Positions 10,468 through 23,900 of a stretch of 64,000 bases of DNA are shown in pieces. Under the pieces are notes generated by a model. It saw nothing but the letters and a program-made list of their open reading frames with translations, was not told where the DNA came from and ran no database searches. The stretch's first letter is position 1. Each line of letters starts with the position of its first letter. Where the stretch lies: NCBI GenBank assembly GCA_964304625.1, contig OZ199840.1, forward strand, positions 1,054,001 through 1,118,000, in the 5' to 3' direction. The stretch comes from Kudoa neothunni. Taxonomy: Eukaryota > Cnidaria. Both the position numbers and the translations under genes were made by a program.

Positions 10468-12759
10468 GAGCGTTCCACCAATCTATACCATCAACTATTC
10501 AAAGCAAATCCGTCTATATTTTGTTAATTTATTACCCCTAATGAGTTATTTAGAATATTTGAATATTTTTCGGCGCCCAACTTGGAACTTCATTGCATAA
10601 TCCATGTTTAAATATAAAGTTATTTTATTACAGAAAAATTAAGTATGATTTCAATAATCATATTAAATAAGTTTAAGTGATATTTTTTTAGTCTCTTTTA
10701 CATCAGATCTAAATAAAAGTTTTATAAGATTCCTTTCTTTATGAATTTAGTTTCTGAATTCGTCACTATATAAATTAATACTAATTTCCTTTTAATTTTA
10801 ATGATTAATAATAAATATTATAATCTAGCAATATATATTTTGTAGTTTTTTTAAGCGGTTTTAATTTTTATAATCAGAATCATCAAAGAAGACGATATTT
10901 TAAACGAATTTGTGGTGTAATTATTTCATCTATTAGAGAAATAGAAGAATCAGTACGTTATTTTTAGATATTCTTTATAAATTTCTCATTTCTAAATAGG
11001 GCTCGTTTCTCAACCGGGACTGGGACCTTTAGTGGATTAAGTTTAACCTATCGAAACAATTCGCATAAAAAATTTACACTTGTAATTTAAATTAATTATT
11101 AGTTGTTTTGATTAGAAATAAAATAATGAAGATAAACAATAATTTATATAAATCTACCTTCTTATCTATAAATCAATGCCAGAACATGTTGTGAGACATT
11201 GAAAACGTCTGCTCACTTTTCTGAATCATTTTAACTAAACCACAGTCTCCGTTTATCTACGATATAATGAGTTTTAGAGTGAATTTTGTGGGCCAAATTC
11301 AAAAAAATAACTTAATAACAAAAATCGTTACTTTTGCAAATACGAGTTGTGATAAAGTCAGGATAATCTGAATTTAGAAAAAGCGCCAACTTTAATGATC
11401 GCCTATGTCAAAAAATAGCGCATTGAAAAACTTCTCAACACTAAGAATAGAGTAGTTCGCCCAACATTTAAATTACGGCTAAAACTTACAAATATTCGCT
11501 ATAATGGTTCCTCAATAGACATGGAATTTTTTTTAAAATAATAATTCTTTTTAATTCTCAACGGTAACGACATTTTGTATGTTTTAAAGCAAATAATCCA
11601 CAATAATTTTACGAACAAAAATAATTACATTTTTTTAAACATATAACAATGATATAACGACGTTATTTATCAAATAAATAATTATTATTCATTACATTGG
11701 GCCCACCACCTAGAGTTCTTACTTATTTCATAATAAAACTAAGTTTATATTAATTGTTAATGGCGGAATTTCCATACTACTCTAGTAGGTATAAGTTTAT
11801 TCATACTGTTATGAAGAGGAGTTGAGCTCACTAAATAATTTGCTACAATCACTCCCACTAAGTTAGTTAATGTATGCAATAATCTATCCGTCATCTCTTT
11901 TTTTCGTAGTTATTATTTTCATACATTTTGGTTTCATTGTGAGTTATAATGAATTATTCATTACAGTTCGATTCATTATCTTCTTCGTTGTACGCGTTCG
12001 GGTCAGTTGCTACATGATAGATACATCGCCGTTCATAATTATTTTCGCCATATTCAGATGCCAAATTATGTTGTGAGTCGGTTGAATTATTGCTATAAGA
12101 TTTAACTTATAAGCAACATGAGAGTTATAAGTATTTCTATATTAGCCTCAGATAGTTTTAAACCAATTTTAATAGGTGATTACGCGGTAGTTGGTGCAAA
12201 ATAAAGAAAGGTCGCGAAACATTGCGTCCACATTTTTCATAACCTTGACATAGATAAACTCAAAATGAACGAAAAAATCGAGCTATGATGTCAGTGGTAG
12301 TATGGTATTATCAAAGTTAGGAATCTCTACAAGAATTTTCTGTTATAAGGAGAAAGTACATAAAAATGTGTTCATTATTACATCATCAGTCATCTCGTCA
12401 GAACTCATCGATAACCTGTTTCCCCTGGCTGGCAGTGAAATCGCTTTCCAAAATATTTTTTACCGCAAATAAATACGAATAATAAAATAAAAAGTCATTT
12501 ATAATCAATAACGTATTTTAAAAATCTGATATAGCATTAAATTCTTTCTAAGTTGAATCATTTGTTTTTAAGCGCTAGAAACAGTCGTATACACTGATTT
12601 TGTGGTGAAATAAAATATAGAAAGATAATATGATTGATTAAAATTTAGTTATCCACTTAATAACATACAAAACTAATGGAAACAAAATTAATATTAATAT
12701 CCTCGCGTATGCATCATTATTGTGGAAAGAGACGCCGTCATAAATAATATCTATTATAA
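10468..12759. other. Gene-free AT-rich stretch
   Basis: No conserved coding block or clear repeat was recognised on either strand. Short open frames (for example 11870-12076 and a minus frame at 12638-12880) have no family resemblance. Confidence 0.5.
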
Positions 12760-13912
12760 CAGGGGTCGGCAACAGATATGACCGGAAGAGCCAATTATTG
12801 ATAACGGAAGGATTTTTTCTACCTCCGGAGCAGCAAATTAAATACAGGTTCGACATCGAAATATGTATCTTGGAAATCATGTAAACATACTTTCCAGAAA
12901 AATCCGAGGTAAATTATCACATTAGTCTATCTATGCGTTTTTCCATGACCACTTAACCCATAATTTTAATTATTCATGTTTTTAATGTAGAAGGATACAA
13001 TAAGAAAAATTCAATTAATAGTGTAATTTCGTTTACAATAATTTCCAACACGCTAAATTAAAAATTCTGTCATTAACCTCTAATCAACAAGTATACGATA
13101 AAATATCTATCTTAATGAATATTATTGTAAACGAAAAGAGAATTTCAACCATATAAGTTTATCTTTTAAAACTGAAAAAATAATTTATCTTTTAGGGTAT
13201 TTTCGTCAATTTAATTATTTTCGAGGCATTTTATATGAGGTTTTCTCTCAAAGAAAACTAAATAACGTTAACATTATGAGAGAATTCATTTTTTTCACTG
13301 ACAATTAATGATAATATGTGTATAATTACTTTTTTATGTAAAAAATTTAACTAAAAAAACTATAAAACTGGAGGAACTATCATCATTTCCTTAAATCCAA
13401 TTGATAGCTTAAAAAATTGTGCATATAAATAAATATGATGTATTATGTATAATACTCGTAAAGTTTATTTTTAAGGATTTTCAGTTTTATATTAACCTTA
13501 TCATTAATGAGAAATTTTAAACGGCGATAAAAAATAATTGTTTAATTTAAAAGCATAGAAACAATAGAGCACATTTAGATTTATTATCTCGTTAATTATT
13601 GTAGCTGTAGCTGTACAGGACAATTATTTATTAGGAATTCTTAATATTTATAAGATATTTGTCTTTGCTTAATTTAACTTGTAAGTTGTAAATATAGGAA
13701 ATTAGTCAAAGTTGGTGTAATTGAAGTACCATACATTCATTCATTATCCATATTTTTCCTTACAAAATGGTTTATGTCTAATGATACTTCAAATTCGAGC
13801 GTAATAATTAGTTCAGCAGCTAGGAGTTATATAATTTCGTCGAGTTATAACCTTAGGTATTGTAGTTTATATTATACACATAGAAAGGGTAGCCGTAACC
13901 TGCCGACCCCTG
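12760..13912. mobile_element. hAT-like non-autonomous element
   Basis: Perfect 12-bp terminal inverted repeats: CAGGGGTCGGCA at 12760 and TGCCGACCCCTG ending at 13912. The CAGGGGTCGGCAA start is typical of hAT elements. The 8-bp flanks, TATTATAA on the left and TACTATAG on the right, agree at 6 of 8 positions, which fits an eroded 8-bp hAT target duplication. There is no transposase in about 1.15 kb of AT-rich interior. A short palindromic run (TACTATAGTACTATAGTA) follows the right end. Confidence 0.75.
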
Positions 13913-14332
13913 TACTATAGTACTATAGTATTATGATACTATAATAATAAGGAATGCCAAAAATAACTATTTTTCAAATTATAACTTTTATTTTCTATCC
14001 TCACACTTTTCATACACGAATATATGCATATATTTTTATATTTAAATTAAAAATATATATTTTCGTTAGTATTAATTTAATATACGGAAATTTTTTAGCT
14101 CCGCAAACGGTCACTTTCACATTAATGCAATAATAATAATAACAAGATAGATCTAAATCTATTTGAAGTTTAAAATACAAATAAGGCAATGTGAAGAATA
14201 ATCAATGTTTTAGTGAGAAATATAATTAACGCTTGTTTACTATGGTCGTATATTGACATGCGCATTTGCTAACTGCGCAGGGGGTTAGAGAAGAAGCGGG
14301 TTTTCACTTGAGATTTTTCATTTTTCAATTTA
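13913..14332. other. Upstream region of the AP endonuclease gene
   Basis: AT-rich with no coding block. About 55-75 bp before the start codon (14258-14281) it holds two half-motifs, TGCGCATTTGC and CTGCGCAG. These are GCGC-rich in otherwise AT-rich DNA and similar to motifs near other starts in the window. Confidence 0.4.
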
Positions 14333-16384
14333 ATGAATGGAATATTCTCCAATAATTATAGCTGTGTCACCTCACAGTTAAAATTCCTAATAAATAAGGG
14401 ATTTTTTCGATATACTGCCAACCAAAGTGCCTCTACTCCACGTAAACCTCAAAACAAATGGTTACTGATTTTGAAAAAAAAAATGATCGCTCAACAAAAT
14501 TCTCCATCAACCAAACCAAGGTATTCAAAATTTTCGAATATTTCTATATTAGGATTTATGTGATAGACAACCCCAAAATACAAAAATATCCCTCTCATCG
14601 TAATTATGTTGACAAATGAGTGGATTACATTCACTTTTTCGAGTTAGTGTCAGCTCAAAAAAATCTCAAGAATTTACAATTCAACCCAAAAAGTAAAGAA
14701 CTAATTACAAATTTCTAATCAATATTTTAACAAATAGAACTCAAAATTCAAAAAAAGTAACCATTGTTATAATCTTAGGTCGTATTTACGTTGAATTTTT
14801 TGATATTGTAGTCGGATTATAACTCTAAATATGTGTCACCTTATTAGTAATTTATGTGGGGATTTTGTTGAGCTGGTTCACTTATCTGTGATATAGTTCA
14901 AGATTAAGTCGCAGTATGTTTCCAAAAACGCATTTGTCTTCCTCTACAATCCCGCCCAAACCATTGAATGTATATATTTTATTTATATATGAGTGTATTA
15001 ACTCTAAATGAAATAAATTAGGTGGATACAGTGATGGAAGAAGCGTATTTTGGCATTGGTGTGAGTTTATATTTGATCTCAAACTTTTCATAGATCTGAC
15101 TCTAAACCACCACACAAATTTTCTAATTATGAGACTCTTGTAACTCAAAGAAAAAATGATCCATTTTATTTTTCGGCTAAAAAACAAAAGTAATGCGATT
15201 TCTAAAGCTTATTCATCATTCAAATTGTCATCTATATCTAGACTTGTTGCCACAACTATTTTAAGTTGGAATGTGTGTGGTATTAGGGCACTTTTTAGAG
15301 TATTTGTGCAATATTTCGTCAAGTAATTAATTTCGCTGTTCACATTAGAAACACTCAGAGAACATCATAACCAAAAAAATGACCGATATTATTTGTGTAC
15401 AAGAATTGAAGTCAAATTATGAAAAAATTGAGCATTTGGTATTAAAAATTGTATAACTATTTAAAATGGTGTTAGCTCAAAGAACATATTCATTTATATC
15501 CCAATAAAAGTGGCGGTTCCCACAATTTTGATTATAATTTGTACTATTTTTATATGAATCCATCTAAAATTTACCATCAAAGTGGGGTCGGGTATATTAT
15601 TAACCTCGGTAGATAATCTCAATTAATTTTGTATCCACTCGTAGAATATTTACCAAGACCAAACCATTGAATATACATCATGATATGGGTATATTTAGTG
15701 GATGAGATTTTGAATCTTTTATTACAAATTCAGAAAATCCACGATATAAAGATGAAGGAAGAGTGATCACCGCCGAATTTTCAGATTATTTTTTGATGAA
15801 TGTTTGTAATTGAGAGCTTTTTTATCGTGGAATTTGTGATGACATTGATATACCAATAGACGTACCTCAAAGTGGTCTGACACTCGAAAAACTTCCAAAA
15901 AGACTGGAATGGGATATTGCCTTGTTAGATTACGTCAAATCAATGTGCAAACACAAAAAAGTCATTATATGTGGAGATTTTAATGTGGCTGCCAATCCAG
16001 ATGGTTACATTGATTTTGGCAGACAATAATTGTTATATTGAACGATTAGATTTCTATTTCAAAGACAAAAATATCAGGTTTCCGAGTTGTACCTTGGAAG
16101 AAAGGGAAAACTTTCGCCACTTTCTTGATTCGCTCAACTATTGTGACATCTTCCATAGAATCAATAAAGACAGGATTGCTCCTGCCTACACCTTTTGGTC
16201 CTTTCAAGACATGAATCGCGCCAAAAATAACGGAATGCGATTGGACTATTTTTTGACTCCTAAGACTGCGTTCAATCAAAAACACCGTCACAATAACAAT
16301 GGTGCTATTGAAGTTCACGATTGTAATATTCTACCAAACATTCCTGGCAGTGATCATTGTCCTGTTATTCTTGCCCTGAAATGA
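14333..16384 (+). CDS. AP endonuclease, APE1/ExoIII family
   Basis: Base-excision-repair enzyme that cuts 5' of abasic sites using a metal ion. Exons: 14333-14520, 15242-15299, 15349-15438, 15476-15591, 15645-15688, 15734-15805, 15860-16003, 16050-16384 (TGA). All phases close. Intron 1 is 721 nt and the rest are 37-54 nt. Every catalytic landmark of human APE1 is visible: SWNVCGIR (Asn68), ICVQELK (Glu96), NVYVPQ (Tyr171), ICGDFNVAA (Asp210/Asn212), AYTFWSF, MRLDYFL (Asp283) and PGSDHCPV (Asp308/His309). The first 62 residues (exon 1) contain no Asp or Glu and many Lys/Arg/Ser, which suits a mitochondrial presequence or nuclear basic tail. They do not resemble the human redox domain. Intron 4 uses the donor at 15592; using the GT at 15609 instead breaks the frame. 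Confidence 0.95.
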
Positions 16385-16881
16385 TTGGTCATTTTCGCAC
16401 AACCGTATTCAATATTCAATATACAGTTTTATGACAAAAAAAATTCATTAAATCGTCGAATATTTTATTTTTTCAATTCATGTTCAATTGTCTGGATTCA
16501 AAACCTTCAAATTTATTTTGCATTATTAAACGATAAACTTTTTTCGCCACTATTTGCTTCTGTAAGAATACATGAACTCTTTGTTTGATAAGCTGTTTCC
16601 ACGGGAACAGTATCATTTCAATTTTATCCTACTCAAATACAGTTATTGCATTTACCCATGATACTTAATGCTTAATAAATTAATAAATAAATATCAACAA
16701 ATACTTTGGTTCAAATTGAGTTTTCTAATAAAAATGAAATTTTTCAAGTCATTCGCGCATAATATTTATCTGTGGTGATGTTTCACATTTTTTAAACGTT
16801 TAATATATTTATTATATATAGTGTATATATTTCTTCATTTATTTATCGTGGTTTGATAAAAGTTAATCACATTATATTTAA
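16385..16881. other. 3' flank of the AP endonuclease gene
   Basis: AT-rich sequence with a 204-nt continuation frame that shows no family features. A probable poly(A) context (AATAAATTAATAAATAAA) lies around 16674-16690. Nothing else was recognised. Confidence 0.4.
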
Positions 16882-17800
16882 TCATTCGACGACTTTGGTG
16901 TCAAATTGACCCCAAAGTATAATTAAAACCTATATTACTCCTTGGGTCCTCTTTTAAATTTCTCTGTTTTTGATCTATTTTCCTAAATTTGTATATAGCA
17001 TATAAGAGTAGAATTAAAGAATAATTGCAATCACAATATGATATAGAGCTTTATCTTTGGGTATATTTGTGGGTCAATTTGGCTCAAATTTTTTATTCTA
17101 TGGTTTTAGCATAAAAAAATTACTAAAAAGTTAAACAATCGTATCCTCCGAATTCTATCTGCTAAGTTTTTAGAAAAATAGTGACACATATACCATTTAA
17201 TGCACGTTAATACTCCACTAATTGTTTCAGATTCTATTCGCAATTAATCATAGGAAAAAGTGATATTTTGCTTGAATTGTATTTGTTTATAAATAGGAAA
17301 CTATAATTTTTCCACTCAAAAAAACAATTATTAGAATTTTTTAAAAATTAGATCCCATTTATCTAACTATTTGAATAATTCTTACATTTTGTGATAAATC
17401 TTCCCAACCTTCTTACATTACAAAGCGAATGGTTCAGATAATGGCCCTTCATGATCCTTGAGCGTAACCATTACAATGAGGATACCCAAATAATCCATAT
17501 TTATAAAATTATTCTTCCAATGATTTTTCCCATAAAGAATAATGTAATCGATTTTTTTACAGATAGTTTAAAAAAATATGAATAACGTTCAAAAATATTA
17601 TGCATCTGTTGATAACAATAAGCGGTAGGACCAGAAGGTGGTTTAAAATTTTTTAGACCGAAATGCGTTTATTTCGAGGTATTTTGAAATCCCAAGCAAT
17701 TCTGGATTTGCTGGCATTCGAATTTCCAATTTCTCTCGTCTCCATTGTATTACATGATTCCTTTTATAATGTTAATTCATCACACTCACTCCTCGATAGT
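16882..17800 (-). mobile_element. Decayed piggyBac-family element, copy B
   Basis: The reverse complement is colinear with copy A (about 6595-8080). It shows METREIGNSNASRIAW (about 17745), then PPSGPTAYCYQ (about 17660, the GPT block of the piggyBac N-terminal domain), then a MVTLKDHEGPLSE stretch (about 17460), then AT-rich sequence. Two palindromic end blocks follow, at about 17060-17080 (GGGTCAATTTGGCTC) and 16893-16917 (GGTGTCAAATTGACCCC). The element ends at a TTAA (16878-16881). Most of the transposase is missing and the remaining frames are broken. It lacks the SINE found in copy A. Confidence 0.7.
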
Positions 17801-18454
17801 CACACGATTATATTTGAATACGAGGTTATAGTTAGTTAAAATTCAGACTAAAAACGAACCGAAAAGGTATTATGATCTTCGTGAAAAAAATCATAATTTT
17901 TTGTTTCAGTAATGTGTTAAATTGTTGTTTACAAAAAATTAAAAAAACCAAAAATATTTTTCAGTTAAAAAGGATTCAAATTTCTGTTTTGATATATAAT
18001 TTATTAACTAACTGGTGTTTACACGAGTCTTCTCAAGGTGTGATATGACAAAATTTTGATTGGTGAAAAAAATTTCTGAACGTTCAATGAGCCGCTCTGG
18101 TGGGAAGCAGAAAATTATAAATATTGGTGACACGGATAGTGGTGAACAAATTGCGCATTATGATGTACTTTGAAGTCAATATCGCTTATTTTTATGAGTA
18201 GTTTAATATCATGAAAAATACAAGAAGCCATTACTAATTACAAGGAAACCTTGGACTTCGACCATAATCCGTTCTAGAAGTGTGTTCGAACTTCGAATAA
18301 ATTTTCCCATGTAAAATAATGAAAATTAGTTTAATCTGCACCATTCGTCAAATAAATGAATTATTTTTATTTATTAAAAAACAAGCATACCTCATGCTTA
18401 TAAAATAAATATAAATATAATAATAAAAATGAGATATACGATGTAACAAAAGTT

Positions 18455-18565
18455 CTGAATGGGGATTCGAACCTGCTTTATTAGCAATAAAGACAGTGGT
18501 ACCAGACCGCTCTGCTCCCAAATAAACATATGACTGGTGGATTACAACCCTTATAATCCACATGT
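18455..18565 (-). mobile_element. tRNA-like SINE head inside the hAT element
   Basis: On the minus strand the order is GGTTGTAATCCACC, then an A-box-like GAGCAGAGCGGTCTGGTA, then a stem-loop CTTTA-TTGCTAA-TAAAG resembling an anticodon arm, then a B box GGTTCGAATCCCC. The T-stem and acceptor stem do not pair, so this is not a working tRNA gene. The segment at 8485-8595 has the same order of parts (GGGTTGTAA...GGTACCACCG-like...GGTTCGAACC), which points to a tRNA-derived SINE family. Confidence 0.6.
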
Positions 18566-18904
18566 TACATAAGATAAATATTTTTTGGGCGATGTACGAT
18601 AGATTATAATGGGTTTTCTTTCGATGAAATAAGCACAATTCGGCTGAGGGAATCTCCGTCTAGAATTTCCTTTCTTTTCTGTTTTTGCTTCAATTGGATT
18701 TGTTCTGAATATTCTTTCTACGTGCTCTAACTCAAGTATTTCTAACTCAAAATTTTTAGTTGAAATCCGAGGTTGTATTGTATATAAAAATTAGCAATAA
18801 TATTTACCGCGACCTTCACCCGAATAGAATCAGAATAGTTTGAATCTCAATTTTGTCTCATTTAGAATCGTATATCCCTCGCTAGATTAAACCTAATATA
18901 ATAT

Positions 18905-18923
18905 TTCTATATATATTTCTATA

Positions 18924-18984
<61 letters not shown>

Positions 18985-18985
18985 T
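18905..18985. repeat. (TA)n / (TTTA)n microsatellite
   Basis: Run of TATATA followed by tandem TTTA units inside the hAT element at 18025-19278. The sister copy at 33852 has only a short TA run at the corresponding place (about 33956-33967). Confidence 0.9.
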
Positions 18986-19286
18986 TTTCAGTTCATTAGT
19001 TCCGCATACACGAAAGTCTTTCCTAATGAATTTTGGAATAACACGAATTTCATTGGACGCTATTTTGAAGGAATGTAGAACTATGTTAATTATTAAATTC
19101 CAACGATTAATTAAATTTGAGCTGATCGAATACATTTTAATTTTACCGAGAAAAGAAATAAATTTTTTTCAAATTTTAATGTGATATGGAGTTTTATTCG
19201 AAATTATCAACAGTTTAAAATATCCATAATTTTTTCAAGAAAAAGTGGGCACAATATAAAAAAGTTTGGGAAACACTGGTTTACAC

Positions 19287-20146
19287 TTTGTGATCATTTG
19301 ATAATGGATTACGAATGAATACGTAAAAGATTAAGCAGGATTAATTGTTATATTTTATATTTTTTACTGAAAATCCAGTCGAAACAAACAGAAAATACAG
19401 AGAAATTGAATTGATAACATTTGTTGTAACTAATTTACCAAGTATAATAATCATGGGTCAAGTTGATCACAAAAGACCTCCGAGGAAGGATTCTAGCGAC
19501 GTGAGAAGATTAAATAACAACTATTCGTGAATAGATGATGGCAAAATTAACCAAAATATCTATACTCGTGCTCTTCTCAATTCTGATATAGCTTAAACTT
19601 ATTGCTTCAATTTTCAACACTTTCCCTTGATTGAGCTGCAATGTATCTCTCACAACCGGTCGGAAAAGACCACTCCCTAGCCTAGACTTTATAGGCTCAA
19701 ATACTTTCTAAAATCCAAAGATGTACCAGCCTGATTAATGTGAATATAAGATTTATCGAATGAATTGATAACGAAATTTACTTAACGTTGTATTGTGTAA
19801 CTCTCAATTAATATTAATCTCAAAAAATGATGTTAACGTTATGCAATTATGCGATGTAATAAGATAACGATCAATCCCATACCCCATTTTAGCTATCGAA
19901 TTTAAATAACTATCCGACCATTATTCAATAAGTTTTCACGAGCACAACACATATTAGTCAGGATTATTGGTTGTTCTATACAACTCCGAAACAACAACTC
20001 ATAATATGCGGTATAATCGGGAAAAAATCAGCAACGCAACAAAAACATTAGTTTCTCAACTTGAAGAGAGATAGATATGTACGGACTAATAAACTGAGTG
20101 CTCAAATATGAGAGAATTTATCGACAAAAATAAATTTTGAGTGGAT
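19287..20146. other. 3' flank of calmodulin with an isolated piggyBac end
   Basis: AT-rich. A degenerate piggyBac end block, GGGTCAAGTTGATCAC followed by AAAAGACCTCCGAGGAAGG, lies at 19454-19494. No coding unit was recognised. The 61-residue frame at 19345 runs over this block and is not a gene. Confidence 0.5.
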
Positions 20147-20984
<838 letters not shown>

Positions 20985-23900
20985 TTTTTGAGGGTAGTAC
21001 AAACGAAAGTTTCAGCCAACAAACACCGGTAGTCAGATTACTGGATTATTATTCATGAGTGTTCGGAACTAATTGGCGAATCAATTGTTTGTGATTAGTA
21101 TTCGTTATACAGAATATAATTCTCCAGCTTAATTCATAACATTTAGAGAGAACGGCGTCTCTAAATGGTTGTATTTTGAATTGGGATCGATTTAATTTCT
21201 CAAATCAATTCTACCACAATCCTGCCTACATCATAAACAAGTTCTCTCAATAAATAATGAGTTGCTTGGTGTGAACATTGTGATTGGGATGTTATCATCG
21301 ATAGAAAACTATTATTAGATTAGAACGTAAATACTTTGATTTAATTTAATAGATGAGTTGGAATTATTTGAGTTGAATTCAATTTTGTCCAATGGGTTTA
21401 TATAGTTGAAACTGGGCAATTCCGCTTATTACAAATCTGATCATACAATTTAATGTGTTTTCTGAGGGTGTATTATAAAATTCTAATCAACACCATCATT
21501 ATTCTGCTGTTAGCATAGCATCTCTTAAGTTATAATACTATAAGGTTTAATCTGTTCTAAAAATTGTCCAACAAATGATACACTAATTATAATCGAATCT
21601 AGAGGCTATATTTCGAGGAAAATACTGAATATAAACCGACTAATCTTTCGTAATCTAATATCGGTTATTTAAGATACACTTCGTGGATATTTATTAAACA
21701 TAAATTGAGGTACCTATTATGGATCACGAGTGACCGCGACTTTATGATAAAAATTAAGTATAAAAGTTTAAGGATTGATTTTCATACCATTTGAAGATAT
21801 CCATTTAATCGTTTCAATAAGATAGAGTTTTCGTCGCCTTATCACAGTACTTAACATACAATTTGAAAGGACCTTGCGCAATTTATATATTTATCCAATG
21901 GATTGCAAGGTTTGTCTATTCACATAAAACAATCACGTGCAAATGAATATAAAGCCGGAGTTTTCAGTGTATTAAAAAATAATTCCCATCAATATCAGAT
22001 ATCAGATATCAGAATCGGTGGTACCCTTGTGCGCGTGCGCCAATAAATGTCGCGAATTAAACGAGAAATCGCCTGATATTCTGTAGCTGGCGCATTCGTT
22101 TATGTTTCAAACAATATTTTCAAGGCTATTTTAGTTTGAGGAATTTTTTCAGGGTTACATGTCATCAATACGGCCTAGTCAAAGTTTATATTTGGTGGAA
22201 ATTTTTTAAAATAGTTTTGTGATTGTAACATGATAAAAGTCTTGAAGATATTTTTGAATTAAACCGGTAAATTTCCAATCTGTTGTATCACGTGACTAAC
22301 AAATAATACGCAATTTTTCTGACCAAACCACTTAGATTAAATTGTTTTTATGGGTAATAAGGGCCAAATTTTAATGCTAACGGTTGAATTTTTGAGCAGA
22401 ATGAAAATAGAATAAATTTTATTTCAAGACAATGTTAGTTGACAACTAAAGAATGTTATATATGCACATAAATAATTATTTTTTGATAAAAATATATAAA
22501 AAATTCAGATTTCGCTAAAAAGTGAATAAGATATAAACAAAATATTCTTAATAATGTTTTTTTGTTATTCAATTTAAATAAACGGTGTTATACCCATGCA
22601 AAAAATAAAGTTACCTGCGCATGCAGTCTGGGTATGTATTATCGGTTGCCTGCTGTAATAATTTTGGATTTTCTAGGATTCGTACTTTAAGTCGTGAATT
22701 AAATCCTTATATAGTTAAAAAGTATATCACCGTTAAAACGATAATCTCTTCTTTCAAAGGTGAAAATGGAATCTCTACGTATTACAACAGTTAAGGTAAC
22801 GTTTCGTGAACGAATAGTCTTGACAGACACGTTGATTAGATAACCAATATGTTTCTACCCAAAAATACTCTCTTTAAAAACCCGAGAAATTTTTTATTTT
22901 AAGAATATAATATTGCGTTAAAATAAGGCATATATATCTTAAAAATATTAAATACATTATTTGAATGAGCAGCTGCTATATGCCTAAAAAGAGTTTATAT
23001 ATTCTACCATTAATTTACCTGAATATGATGACAATAACCTTATTTGAGCTGTAGAAGCCTTAAAAACCTCCAAAATACTAAAAGAAAACTTTTAAGGAAG
23101 GCCTTCGACTTTAAGAATGTCGTAGCTCAGAGAGTATTTCATATAACGGATTTTTTGACATATTTTTGGATGGAAATTTTTAGGGAAATGTTGCGTGTAA
23201 TGCCAATGTTTGACCTTCATTTTTATAATCATTGTTGCAAAGAGCATTCAGTTATTTAACATGGTTCTTACCATGGTTAGAACACTCAGAGCTAATAAGA
23301 GAATGTTCGGCATATAATGAAAAAAATAAAACAAAGGAGTCATTTGGCACACTTTTTTTGATGAAAAGAATAGTTTGGCCTCTTAAATCACTAAAATAAT
23401 AAGTATTTGTTATTTTTAGACAATTCAACAGCTTATACAAATATATTGAATGTTGAAAAAAAAGAAGCCGGGTCGCATCAATTATTATAACAAAATTAGA
23501 TGACTATTTATATGATTGATTGGATTTTCACCTATACAAACTTAAAAAGTTATTCCATATGCGGGCGAGCATTTATTTTTTATAATATCAACATAAAGCT
23601 CTTAAACGAGTTGTGCTTATACAAAATTCATAGTCATTGATGGAAAAATCAAAAGAGCCAAATTTTTAGAGAATCTCGCTAGCATGTTTCGTTCCTTCGG
23701 CAGTTTCTTGGCGACAAACTCGTAACTAAATCAAGAACAGGAAATCCAAATAGCAGTATTATTGTACCGATAAATTCCGTAAATGATGTGCTGTAAGCCC
23801 AAGAAAAAGTGATCGTAAGATAATGCATGTGTGTTGTATATATAAAACATTGCTGCGAAGAACATTCAGAATGTGCTTGTTTTAACAGTTCATTCGATTC

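Larger units (their letters stand above)
18025..19278 (-). mobile_element. hAT-like non-autonomous element with nested tRNA-like insertion
   Basis: Flanked by a perfect 8-bp duplication, GTTTACAC (18017-18024 and 19279-19286). One end begins CAGTGTTTCCCAAACTTTTT (complement of 19259-19278), a classic hAT terminus. The reverse complement aligns with 33852-34534 over both halves; shared blocks include ATTCTAAATGAGACAA, CATTAGGAAAGAC, TTGACTTCAAAGTAC and ACCAATCAAAATTTTGT. It is about 570 bp longer than that copy. A tRNA-like SINE and flanks (about 18250-18750) and an expanded (TA)n/(TTTA)n run (about 18905-18985) account for the extra length. Confidence 0.85.

Noticed and set aside
14882-15187. 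101-residue minus-strand open frame inside AP endonuclease intron 1
   Set aside because: No family resemblance, no splice context, and AT-rich composition; treated as chance.
15592-15644. Apparent frameshift in the AP endonuclease between SGVG and IFTK
   Set aside because: Disappears when the donor at 15592 (GG then GTATAT) is used instead of the later GT; all eight exons then close in phase.
18455-18565. Functional tRNA-Ser(GCT) gene
   Set aside because: The anticodon-like loop reads GCT, but the T stem and acceptor stem do not pair and the serine long variable arm is missing.
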